A stretch of 15,575 nucleotides of DNA from contig JAJQGQ010000016.1 of the NCBI GenBank assembly GCA_021200395.1, positions 1-15,575 on the forward strand, in the 5' to 3' direction. Shown piece by piece: positions 6,990 to 13,122 of this stretch. The DNA is from Erysipelotrichaceae bacterium. GTDB lineage: Bacteria > Bacillota_I > Bacilli_A > Erysipelotrichales > Coprobacillaceae. Made by a program: the position numbers and the translations under genes. The notes beneath the pieces were generated by a model. It saw only the letters and a list, made by a program, of their open reading frames with translations. It did no database searches and had not been told where the DNA came from. Position 1 is the stretch's first letter. Every line of letters starts with the position of its first letter.

Positions 6990-7166
6990 ATAATGAGCTT
7001 GAAACTAAGGCAAGCTTCACATGGTGAATATATCATATTCAAACATGTGATGTGAAGGTTGCTTTAGTTATATTATGCGAAATCGCATGATTCACGCATA
7101 ATAAAACGGAATAGTTTCAAGCTCATTACGCGAAAGCGCGAGCGAAGAGAAGCGATTTCGCATAAT
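6990..7166. mobile_element. Hairpin-rich ~167-bp insertion (MITE/REP-like) with flanking ATAAT duplication
   Basis: The segment is packed with inverted repeats. TAATGAGCTTGAAACTA (6991-7007) is perfectly matched by its reverse complement at 7112-7128. The 17-mer at 7070-7086 (ATATTATGCGAAATCGC) has a perfect complement at 7152-7168. The 18-mers at 7005-7022 and 7050-7067 pair at 16 of 18 positions. ATAAT occurs at both edges (6990-6994 and 7162-7166). Deleting 172 bp, the insert plus one ATAAT, fuses the upstream gene in frame to an ending DIIESIIKANKQVNL whose stop would overlap the next ATG. That is good evidence of insertion into a coding sequence. The edge repeats also belong to the internal inverted repeats, so the true boundaries are uncertain. 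No transposase is encoded; mobilisation would be in trans. Confidence 0.7.
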
Positions 7167-8177
7167 ATCTTTACGACGATATATTTCATTGTTGTCAAGA
7201 TTACGTAGAGTGATTTGTAAAAGATTCATGATATATGTATAATATTCTTCATCATCTTCATTGTTGATAAGTAGTGGTTCATAGTTTAATAATTGTGACT
7301 TATGAGTAAGTTCGCTATTGATTTTATTAGCTTTCTCTAGTAATTGACATTTTTCTAAGTATTCTTCCTGAAACATTTGTAACATCATCTGTTTTTCATT
7401 AATTTCATTTTCATAATATTCTTTAATTTCAATAGTTGATTGCTTAAAATCTTTTTGTTTTTCTTGTAGTTCCATTTCATAGAGTTGTTGATAAGAATGA
7501 GAATGATTTAAGTTGATACAATAACTTCTAATAGTATCACATAATCGAATAAGTAAACGATTATGACTTTCTTTATAACTTGATTGAAATACTTTTATAT
7601 TTTGATGTGGATATTTAATCATAATAGCACTTTGACAATCATTAAGACATACGATGTGAGCATTACCAGTTAATTGATAAGCTAATTCTTTAGGATCCAA
7701 ACGATAGTTTGGACCTCTTAAAATAATGATTGGTAATTCAGTATTAGCATCAATCATATGATCTAGATAATATGGTTTATCATCAATTTTAAATACATAA
7801 TCGCTTAATATATAAGAGCTACGAAATAAATCTCTAAAAATACCAGGAATAGATACTTTATCAATATAAATAGATTGCTCTGTAATTTCTTTATAAAATT
7901 TAAGATGCAACATATGATCCAAATAAAGAATTTCTACTGTAAAACGATTATTTTTGATATTATCATTAGTCTTAAAAGAAATATTAAAACCTTTATCTTT
8001 AAAATCTTTAATAATTAATTCTTTATGAGGAACAGTATAATAAAAATCACTTTCACCTTGATAGTTAAGATTAGGCATTTGATTCTTTGTGCGTTGTAGC
8101 CAGTTTAAATACATCTGAATAAGAATATCACTATTAAATTTATCAGTTGTATGTAACATAGTATAATAACATAACAT
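7092..8177 (-). CDS. Uncharacterised coiled-coil protein, 3' end replaced by an insertion
   Basis: A 361-aa product with AAGGAGG eight bases before the ATG. I do not recognise a named family. Visible parts are an N-terminal ~130 residues of mixed alpha/beta character, then PIIILRGPNYRLDPKELAYQ...GNAHIVCL, whose LP-I-I-x-L ... ELA ... G-x-AHIV pattern recurs in the downstream paralogue. A coiled coil follows (~residues 230-295, MELQEKQKDFKQSTIE onward), then LLINNEDDEEYY. The last ~22 residues (MRNRFSSLALSRNELETI and following) are encoded by the hairpin-rich insertion at 6990-7166 and are not original. Without it the protein would end ...RRKDIIESIIKANKQVNL. It sits between a MocR regulator and its own frameshifted paralogue, all transcribed together. 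Confidence 0.75.
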   Translation of the reverse strand: MLCYYTMLHTTDKFNSDILIQMYLNWLQRTKNQMPNLNYQGESDFYYTVPHKELIIKDFKDKGFNISFKTNDNIKNNRFTVEILYLDHMLHLKFYKEITEQSIYIDKVSIPGIFRDLFRSSYILSDYVFKIDDKPYYLDHMIDANTELPIIILRGPNYRLDPKELAYQLTGNAHIVCLNDCQSAIMIKYPHQNIKVFQSSYKESHNRLLIRLCDTIRSYCINLNHSHSYQQLYEMELQEKQKDFKQSTIEIKEYYENEINEKQMMLQMFQEEYLEKCQLLEKANKINSELTHKSQLLNYEPLLINNEDDEEYYTYIMNLLQITLRNLDNNEIYRRKDIMRNRFSSLALSRNELETIPFYYA

Positions 8178-8201
8178 AGGAATAACCTCCTTATGTTAGT
8201 T

Positions 8202-8210
8202 ATTATAGCA
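8202..8210 (-). promoter_or_regulatory. Possible extended -10 promoter for the coiled-coil gene
   Basis: On the minus strand TG-C-TATAAT (complement of 8202-8210) is an exact extended -10 element in the short gap after the MocR gene, about 25 bp before the next start. No good -35 is present; a start here would allow transcription independent of MocR. Confidence 0.4.
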
Positions 8211-8220
8211 TAATTTATCA

Positions 8221-9597
8221 TTATTTGATTAATTTAGTTAATAATTGTATAGCTAAAGATATATTATCTCTTGATAAACCAGAATAATTAATAATTAATG
8301 TGTGTAAATCTTGGGGTTGATGATAAAAATCAGATAAACAAGATATATTTAGACCTATTGATTTTGCTTTTTCTTTGATTTGTTGATCTGATATATCTTT
8401 ATGATACTCTAATAAGAAATGGAGTCCTGAATTTTCTTCTTTAATAGTTATATCCTGATATATATCACTATTTTTTAAAGCTGATAATAAATCATCTCTT
8501 AATAATTTATAATAATGGCGCATACGATTAATATGTTTTTCAAAGTAACCTTGATTAATAAACTCAGCTACAACAATCTGTTCAAAACTAGATACACTAC
8601 AAGCATAAAATCCAAGCTTTTGATGAAATAGTTGCATTAATAATTGAGGGAGTATCATATAACTCATACGAAATGATGGCGATAATGTTTTAGAAAAGGT
8701 GTTCATATAAATGACACGATCATGTTGATCAATTTGATATAAAGGTGATAAAGGTTTGCCTCTTAAACGAAATTCACTATCATAATCATCTTCGATAATA
8801 TATCCTTGATGATCATTAGCCCATTTTAATAAATCCAAACGTCTTTGAATAGGCATAGTAATACCTGTAGGAAAATGATGAGCAGGAGATATATGCACGA
8901 TTTGAGCTGATGATTGTTGTAGGGGTTCAAGTTGTATACCATATTTATCTAAGGGAATATAGTGATAATGGATATGATTAATATCATAAACCTTGCTAAT
9001 ACTTTGATGTCCAGGATCTTCTAAAGCATATATAACATCATGACCTAATAATTGAATAAGCAAATTATATAAATATTCACTACCAGCACCAATGATAATT
9101 TGATTGGGAGGGACATTCATACCATTAAAATCATATAAATGTTTAGATATGGCTTGTCTTAATTGTATACAACCTATTTGGGGTGGGCGAGTTAATAAAG
9201 AACCATCTTGATTGGATAATACTTGTCTTGTAAGTTTGGAATAGGTAGAATAAGGGAAATGTTCTCCTACTGAGTTGGTTTTAAGGTCAATAAGATAGTA
9301 TTCTTCGTTGGATTCATTGATGATTGCAGTATATTGTTTTGGTTTATTAGGAAAATTGAGTGAAGATACATAATAGCCTTTCTTTTCAATAGCATATATA
9401 AAGCCTTCCAGTAGTAATTGATTATAAGCATTTTCTACAGTAATGATACTGACATCTAGGTTTTTAGCAAAAGTACGTTTAGATGGAAGTTTTTCATTGG
9501 GCTTTAATGTTTGATTGATAATATCCTTTTTAATGTTTTCATAAAGATATAAGTACATTGGCTTGTTTAAATTTTGTGGAAATGTATAAGTTAACAT
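8221..9597 (-). CDS. MocR/PdxR-type GntR regulator with aminotransferase-like PLP domain
   Basis: A 458-aa PLP-dependent transcription factor. Residues ~10-80 are a GntR winged helix (PMYLYLYENIKKDI, LPSKRTFAKNL, VENAYNQLLLEGFI, GYYV). Residues ~100-458 are a fold-type I aminotransferase domain with the PLP features EDDYDSEFR (269-277) and the Schiff-base lysine in FSKTLSP (K303). Such proteins are regulators, not enzymes; the PdxR branch senses PLP and controls B6 synthesis or salvage. The start has GAGGTGA upstream. The gene is divergent from an ECF S-component gene across a 117-bp gap holding CTGG-type half-sites, so it probably controls both that transporter and itself. The PdxR label is contextual; a GabR-like amino acid role cannot be excluded. 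Confidence 0.88.
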   Translation of the reverse strand: MLTYTFPQNLNKPMYLYLYENIKKDIINQTLKPNEKLPSKRTFAKNLDVSIITVENAYNQLLLEGFIYAIEKKGYYVSSLNFPNKPKQYTAIINESNEEYYLIDLKTNSVGEHFPYSTYSKLTRQVLSNQDGSLLTRPPQIGCIQLRQAISKHLYDFNGMNVPPNQIIIGAGSEYLYNLLIQLLGHDVIYALEDPGHQSISKVYDINHIHYHYIPLDKYGIQLEPLQQSSAQIVHISPAHHFPTGITMPIQRRLDLLKWANDHQGYIIEDDYDSEFRLRGKPLSPLYQIDQHDRVIYMNTFSKTLSPSFRMSYMILPQLLMQLFHQKLGFYACSVSSFEQIVVAEFINQGYFEKHINRMRHYYKLLRDDLLSALKNSDIYQDITIKEENSGLHFLLEYHKDISDQQIKEKAKSIGLNISCLSDFYHQPQDLHTLIINYSGLSRDNISLAIQLLTKLIK

Positions 9598-9614
9598 AGA
9601 ATCACCTCAATCCC

Positions 9615-9694
9615 ATTATAACAAATCTGGTCTTATAAAAAAACATAAAACTGGATATTTCAATATAACCAGTATAAGTATATACTTGTATTAT
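9615..9694. promoter_or_regulatory. Divergent MocR / S-component control region with CTGG half-sites
   Basis: On the minus strand TGT-TATAAT (complement of 9615-9623) is an extended -10 for the MocR gene, with no strong -35. CTGG half-sites begin at 9627 and 9651 (direct, 24 bp apart), and an inverted CCAG lies at 9669-9672. The last two form ACTGGATAT...ATATAACCAGT (9650-9673). Two direct plus one inverted half-site is typical of MocR-family operators. Plus-strand -10 candidates TATACT (9681-9686) and TATTAT (9689-9694) lack a good -35, which suits activator-dependent transcription of the transporter gene, with the first CTGG placed to repress MocR. Confidence 0.55.
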
Positions 9695-9714
9695 CATTGA
9701 AAGGGGAAATATAT

Positions 9715-10302
9715 ATGAACAATAAAGTATTAAGAATTAGTGTCATTGGTTTAATGGCAGCATTATGTTATATTGCTTTTACTTTTCTACAAATAAAAAT
9801 CCCAACACCTGGAGGTTATACATCATTTCATTTGGGTAATACGTTTGATGTTTTAGCAGCATTGTTATTAGGTGGAGTTTATGGAGGATTGGCAGGAGCT
9901 ATAGGTATGGGTATAGGAGATTTGTTGGATCCTGCTTATGTTATTGTTGCTCCAAAGACAATCATATTAAAACTGGGTATTGGTATTGTTACTGGTTTAG
10001 TCGCTCATAAGGTGTTTCATATTCAAAAATTAAATGGTAGAAAGTTAATAATTGCTGTCGTTGTTTCAACGGCTGCAGGGATGTTGTTTAATGTGATAGG
10101 AGAGCCAACTATTTCGTATTTTTATTATATGTATATTTTAGGAGCAACCGATAAAGCAGCATCTACACTAGCTTCTTGGAATGCTATTACGACATCAGTG
10201 AATGCAATACTTGCAGTGATTATTTCTTCAGCTTTATATTTGGCTATAGCACCTAGATTAAAACGTAATGGGACTTTAAAGCAATTAGCACCAAAAGATT
10301 GA
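9715..10302 (+). CDS. ECF transporter S component (vitamin B6 or related substrate suspected)
   Basis: A 195-aa membrane protein with about six hydrophobic helices, the substrate-binding S subunit of a group II energy-coupling factor importer; the shared EcfA/EcfA'/EcfT module is not in this window. Family features are the N-terminal RISVIGLMAALCYIAF helix with the Ala-rich face that contacts EcfT, FHLGNTFDVLAALLLGG (~39-55), GLAGAIGMGIGDLLDPAY (~58-75) and APKTIILK (~79-86). ATG 9715 is chosen because AAAGGGGA precedes it by 8 bases; a TTG 18 nt upstream lies before that site. The divergent MocR/PdxR-like regulator suggests a PLP precursor as cargo, an inference not readable from the S component itself. 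The tRNA-Thr -35 box overlaps its stop codon. Confidence 0.85.
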   Translation: MNNKVLRISVIGLMAALCYIAFTFLQIKIPTPGGYTSFHLGNTFDVLAALLLGGVYGGLAGAIGMGIGDLLDPAYVIVAPKTIILKLGIGIVTGLVAHKVFHIQKLNGRKLIIAVVVSTAAGMLFNVIGEPTISYFYYMYILGATDKAASTLASWNAITTSVNAILAVIISSALYLAIAPRLKRNGTLKQLAPKD

Positions 10303-10327
10303 AATCTAAGTTTTTCTTTGATATAAT
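10299..10327 (+). promoter_or_regulatory. Promoter of tRNA-Thr
   Basis: TTGAAA (10299-10304) and TATAAT (10322-10327) are spaced 17 bp. The -35 overlaps the stop codon of the S-component gene. The predicted start is only a few bases before the mature tRNA. Confidence 0.8.
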
Positions 10328-10336
10328 ATCAGTGTT

Positions 10337-10410
10337 GCCGGAATAGCTCCAATCGGTAGAGCAGGTCACTCGTAATGATCAGGTTGCAGGTTCAAGTCCC
10401 GTTTCCGGCA
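10337..10410 (+). tRNA. tRNA-Thr (anticodon CGT)
   Basis: A 74-nt cloverleaf. The acceptor GCCGGAA/TTCCGGC is perfect; the D stem is GCTC/GAGC. The anticodon stem GGTCA/TGATC contains one G-T pair and encloses the loop CTCGTAA, so the anticodon is CGT, reading ACG. The T arm GCAGG-TTCAAGT-CCCGT has an A-C mismatch and a G-T pair. The D loop has one more base than usual for this tRNA (CAATCGGTA). The 3' CCA is not encoded. It remains a plausible functional gene, but the T-stem mismatch is noteworthy: the truncated duplicate at 11107 keeps the paired version (CCTGT). Confidence 0.88.
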
Positions 10411-10415
10411 TAAAG

Positions 10416-10447
10416 AAAAAACACTTGATTTAATCAAGTGTTTTTTT
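10416..10447. terminator. Bidirectional terminator of tRNA-Thr and the DUF2442 gene
   Basis: AAAAAACACTTGA and TCAAGTGTTTTTTT form a 13-bp stem with a TTTAA loop and a following T-run. It closes the tRNA on the plus strand and the convergent DUF2442 gene on the minus strand. A near-identical copy occurs at 11142-11169. Confidence 0.85.
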
Positions 10448-10449
10448 AA

Positions 10450-10725
10450 TTATGCAATCATTTCTTGTGTGTATGGCAATGCATATAATGTATCAGGATC
10501 AATATCTAAACAGTCATATTCATTTCTATTCCCTTTTATATCCCACGCAAGAGTATCATTCATGACTGTGCAAGTGTTAAGAAATGTATGAATATCTTTT
10601 AATGGTGCAAAAACTTCTTTGTTTAGTAAAGGAGAAGCATCATAACATACGATTTTTCCATCTTCAAAATAGATATATACTGTGTAATCCTCAGTAGGAA
10701 TAACTTGAACAACTTTTGGAAACAT
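10450..10725 (-). CDS. DUF2442-family protein
   Basis: A 91-aa small protein of the DUF2442 family, recognised from KVVQVIPTEDYTVYIYFEDGKIVCYDASPLL at the N-terminus and the central LNTCTVMNDTLAWDI followed by DCLDIDPDTLY. Members are often encoded next to a DUF4160 protein, as here, and the pair is sometimes suspected of being a toxin-antitoxin-like unit; no function is established to my knowledge. AGGTG precedes the ATG. The partner gene lies 15 nt upstream on the same strand but carries a frameshift. A decayed duplicate of this gene occurs at 11172-11446. Confidence 0.82.
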   Translation of the reverse strand: MFPKVVQVIPTEDYTVYIYFEDGKIVCYDASPLLNKEVFAPLKDIHTFLNTCTVMNDTLAWDIKGNRNEYDCLDIDPDTLYALPYTQEMIA

Positions 10726-10740
10726 ATAAACACCTCGTTT

Positions 10741-10990
10741 CTATATTAAAGGGTTAATACGATTTAATGGTTTTCCATCTTTGGATAATTCCCAATTCTG
10801 CATTAACTCATCTTGATGTAAAACAAACCATGCTAAAATTAATTTAAGTTGTCTAGATGGTAAAGCCTCTAGCATTTTCAATTTCAACAACAGCCTTTTT
10901 TCCGTTATATTCAGCATGAAAATGTGGCGGATTATGATCTTCGTAATACATTGTTACTCTAATTCCATAAAATAAAGATATTTCTGGCAT
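10741..10990 (-). pseudogene. DUF4160-family gene with a frameshift
   Basis: Starting at ATG 10990 behind a strong AGGAGGTG, the frame reads MPEISLFYGIRVTMYYEDHN, then PPHFHAEYNGKKAVVEIENA, a clear DUF4160 N-terminus, but stops at TAG 10853-10855. One base out of phase the family C-terminus continues: EALPSRQLKLILAWFVLHQD, then ELMQNWELSKDGKPLNRINP, ending at TAG 10741-10743. The break is near 10868-10873. The total length of 250 nt is one over a multiple of three, consistent with a single-base insertion (or loss of two). It precedes DUF2442 by 15 nt and would have been cotranscribed. Confidence 0.85.
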
Positions 10991-11006
10991 ATACACACCT
11001 CCTACT

Positions 11007-11037
11007 GATATTATAGCAATATCATAGGAAAAATCAA
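11007..11037 (-). promoter_or_regulatory. Promoter and palindrome upstream of the DUF4160/DUF2442 pair
   Basis: On the minus strand TATAAT (complement of 11010-11015) has a fair -35, TTGATT (complement of 11032-11037), with 16-bp spacing. The -10 lies inside a dyad GATATT-ATAGC-AATATC (11007-11023), which could be an operator for autoregulation. Confidence 0.5.
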
Positions 11038-11106
11038 AGATAAACCAAATTATACGTAAAATTTTTATAAACCATAATATAAAAAAGGCACCTTATGAGG
11101 TATCTG

Positions 11107-11136
11107 AGGTTGCAGGTTCAAGCCCTGTTTCCAGCA
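11107..11136 (+). pseudogene. 3' fragment of a tRNA-Thr gene
   Basis: Thirty bases from the variable loop to the discriminator match 10381-10410 with three differences. The T stem here is fully paired in the usual way (GCAGG/CCTGT), but the acceptor half is TTCCAGC. No 5' half exists nearby, so it cannot fold into a tRNA. Confidence 0.88.
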
Positions 11137-11141
11137 TAAAG

Positions 11142-11169
11142 AAAACACTTGATTTAATCAAGTGTTTTT
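11142..11169. terminator. Duplicated terminator hairpin
   Basis: AAAACACTTGA (11142-11152) and TCAAGTGTTTT (11158-11168) with a TTTAA loop; second copy of the hairpin at 10416-10447. Confidence 0.75.
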
Positions 11170-11171
11170 AA

Positions 11172-11446
11172 TTATGTGAGCATTTCTTGTATATATGGCA
11201 ATGCATATAATGTATCAGGATCAATATCTAAACAGTCATATTCATTTCTGTTACCTTTTATATCCCAGGCAAGAGTATCATTCATGACTGTGCAAGTGTT
11301 AAGAAATATTTGAATATCTTTTAATGGTGCGAAAACTTCTTTGTCTAATAAATGAGAGGCGTCATAGCATACATTTTTTACATCTTCAAAATAGATGTAT
11401 ACTATGTAATCCTCAATAGGAATAAATTGATAACTTTAGGAACCAT
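11172..11446 (-). pseudogene. Decayed duplicate of the DUF2442 gene
   Basis: At 275 nt it is exactly one base shorter than the intact copy. From ATG 11446 the frame gives MVPKVINLFLLRIT and stops. Restoring one base after codon 7 recovers a full-length product (FIPIEDYIVYIYFEDVKNVC through DIDPDTLYALPYIQEMLT). Most differences from copy 1 are conservative, suggesting decay is recent. Confidence 0.88.
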
Positions 11447-11557
11447 ATAAACACCTCATTATCAATATTGTACTTCATTTTAATGCAGCGATTATATTAA
11501 AATTTGGTTATAAAAAAATAATTTAAAGATGATATGATAATTAATTTGTTAATTAAA

Positions 11558-11586
11558 TTGCAATTAATTCAAAATAATTGTATAAT
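11558..11586 (+). promoter_or_regulatory. Probable promoter of the sirtuin operon
   Basis: TTGCAA (11558-11563) and TATAAT (11581-11586) are spaced 17 bp, giving a leader of about 70 nt. The -35 sits at the centre of a near-palindrome AATTAAATTGCAATTAATT (11551-11569), a possible operator, though the AT-rich background makes this weak. Confidence 0.5.
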
Positions 11587-11665
11587 TGTAAAGGGAATTA
11601 TTACATTTAAAGTTAAAGAATATAGGAAAATTAATAATGATAAAATAAGTAAGGAGGAGCTGAAA

Positions 11666-12370
11666 ATGACGGAGGAATATAATCAATTAAAGAATTATAT
11701 GAATCAAAGTAGTAGAACTGTTGTTGTAACTGGAGCAGGTATTTCTTATCTTTATGGTATGCGTAGATTAAAACAGAGTGTAGGTATGATGAATGCGAGA
11801 CGTGTGTTTTCTGCGTCATATGTTAAAAAGAATCCAGAGAAGTTTTATGAAATAATAAAAGATGCTTTTTTGGATGCAACGTTTGTAAAAGGTCCTAGTA
11901 TTGTTCATAAACAATTAGCGAAACTTGAAAGCCAAGGTAAAATATATGGTATTGTGACACAAAATATGGATTGTTTACATACAGTTGCTGGGTCAAAGAA
12001 TGTTGTAGAATTTCAAGGTAGTTTTCAAGATAACGTATGTATAGATTGTGGTGAACATTTTGATGATTATAATATATGGAATCAAGGACACATGCCTCGT
12101 TGCGATAAATGTGGAGCACCTATAATGCCTGCAAGTTTTTGTAATCGAAATAATGATAGTATGAATAAGGCAATTGATATGATATCAAAAGCAGATTTGA
12201 TCATTTTTGTAGGAACAACAGGTTTCCGTAGTGATGAATATTTGAGCCGTATGAGTCCAAATGCAAAGCTTGCGCAAATTAATTTGTCTGAAACAGTGTT
12301 TGATAATATGGCAGATTTAAATATTAGAGCAGACGCTGGCGAGGTTTTCACTGCTATATTAGATGAATAG
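11666..12370 (+). CDS. Sirtuin-like protein 1 (SirTM-like, His-to-Gln)
   Basis: A 234-aa Sir2-fold protein; sirtuins cleave NAD for deacylation, ADP-ribosylation or NAD depletion. Visible are VVVTGAGIS (19-27), TQNMD (98-102) with N100 and D102 of the NAD pocket, AGSKN (108-112), a zinc ribbon CxxC...CxxC (C125, C128, C146, C149), VGTTG, and QINLSE near the end. The general-base His of the usual [LF]HG motif is Gln (Q117 in EFQGS), as in the ADP-ribosylating SirTM class. After GAGIS the sequence YLYGMRRLKQ departs from its two paralogues and from canonical GIPDFR. The start at ATG 11666 follows AAGGAGGAG; an upstream in-frame alternative start has no such site. It is first in a four-gene operon. 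Confidence 0.85.
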   Translation: MTEEYNQLKNYMNQSSRTVVVTGAGISYLYGMRRLKQSVGMMNARRVFSASYVKKNPEKFYEIIKDAFLDATFVKGPSIVHKQLAKLESQGKIYGIVTQNMDCLHTVAGSKNVVEFQGSFQDNVCIDCGEHFDDYNIWNQGHMPRCDKCGAPIMPASFCNRNNDSMNKAIDMISKADLIIFVGTTGFRSDEYLSRMSPNAKLAQINLSETVFDNMADLNIRADAGEVFTAILDE

Positions 12371-12408
12371 GATATTTATTTATGAGATTGTTTAAGGGAG
12401 GTCATTAT

Positions 12409-13104
12409 ATGGATAAGATTCAACAATTAGCTGATTATATTGATCAAAGTCAACATATTGTAGCTATTACAGGTGCTGGTATTTCAGTTGCTGGTGGTGG
12501 TGTTACATATGGACAGATGGTTTTTTCAAATGGTTTTAGAAGATCTAGAGGAAAAATGAATGAGTATTTGCATACTTATTTAGATAATATGTTTAGTTAT
12601 AATCCTTGTTTTAGTCATTATGCATTAGCTGATTTAGAAAAGGAAGGTAAGCTTATTGGAATTATCACAACGAATGTGGATTGTATGCATACGATAGCTG
12701 GATCAAAGAATGTTGCAGAACTTGAAGGAAGTCTTCAGGTGAATTGTTGTGAAAAATGTGGATGCCATTACGATAGCTATGAAATTTGGAAAAAGGATGA
12801 ACTTCCTATGTGTGAAAAATGTGGAGGACAAATACTTCCATGGCCTCTTTATAGTGGCATTAGTCTTTGGCAACCAGATGTCCAAAAAGCTAGAAATTGG
12901 ATATCTAAAGCTGATTTGATTTTAGTAATTGGGACACATGGTTATTTTTCTGATTGTTTTTGGAATTATCGAAGAAACGATGCAGTTATTATCCAAATTA
13001 ATCCAGGACATACTGGCTTTGATAGCATGGCTGAAATAAATATTAGAGAAGAATGTGACAAAGTATTTAAACAAGTACAACAAAAACGTGGTAAGAAGGT
13101 TTGA
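12409..13104 (+). CDS. Sirtuin-like protein 2 (His-to-Glu)
   Basis: A 231-aa paralogue of its neighbours. Features are AITGAGIS (19-26) followed by VAGGGVTYGQ, TTNVD (87-91), HTIAGSKN (94-101), the zinc ribbon C114, C117, C135, C138 (plus C113), VIGTHGY, and QINPGHTGFDSMAEINIREE. At the catalytic His position there is Glu (E106 in ELEGS), which I would not expect in a deacetylase. The AGG-x-TY element after GAGIS is like the one I associate with SirTM proteins and replaces the canonical GIPDFR. ATG 12409 has AAGGGAGGT 7-8 bases upstream; an in-frame ATG at 12382 precedes that site and is unlikely. It lies 38 nt after gene 1 and 18 nt before gene 3. Confidence 0.85.
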   Translation: MDKIQQLADYIDQSQHIVAITGAGISVAGGGVTYGQMVFSNGFRRSRGKMNEYLHTYLDNMFSYNPCFSHYALADLEKEGKLIGIITTNVDCMHTIAGSKNVAELEGSLQVNCCEKCGCHYDSYEIWKKDELPMCEKCGGQILPWPLYSGISLWQPDVQKARNWISKADLILVIGTHGYFSDCFWNYRRNDAVIIQINPGHTGFDSMAEINIREECDKVFKQVQQKRGKKV

Positions 13105-13122
13105 ATAGAAAGGTAAATTCAT

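Larger units (their letters stand above)
10381..10740. repeat. Tandem duplication, copy 1 (tRNA 3' end + terminator + DUF2442 gene)
   Basis: From AGGTTGCAGG at 10381 this stretch matches 11107-11460 in the same orientation at roughly 90% identity by eye. It covers the last 30 nt of the tRNA, the hairpin terminator and the whole DUF2442 gene, and fades just beyond that gene's start. The repeat unit, about 725 bp offset to offset, includes the DUF4160 gene only once. Confidence 0.85.
11107..11460. repeat. Tandem duplication, copy 2 (decayed)
   Basis: Direct repeat of 10381-10740 as described there. The copy begins abruptly inside a tRNA (no acceptor 5' half, D arm or anticodon). Its DUF2442 reading frame is broken, and there is no DUF4160 gene upstream of it; the DNA from 11460 leads into the sirtuin operon promoter. 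Confidence 0.85.

Noticed and set aside
6990..7166. CRISPR array or tandem repeat
   Set aside because: The repeats are inverted and interleaved, not regularly spaced direct repeats; no cas genes are nearby.
11088..11106. Hairpin GGCACCT-TATG-AGGTATC with a T-run on the minus strand as another terminator
   Set aside because: The stem contains a C-A mismatch and a G-T pair, and no minus-strand gene ends here.
10381..11136. tRNA 3'-end direct repeat as attL/attR of an integrated island
   Set aside because: The repeat extends about 350 bp beyond the tRNA and the interval holds no integrase, which fits tandem duplication better.
11534..11665. N-terminal 44-residue extension of sirtuin 1
   Set aside because: It runs through the apparent promoter (TATAAT at 11581) and lacks a ribosome binding site; the translation matches no sirtuin feature.
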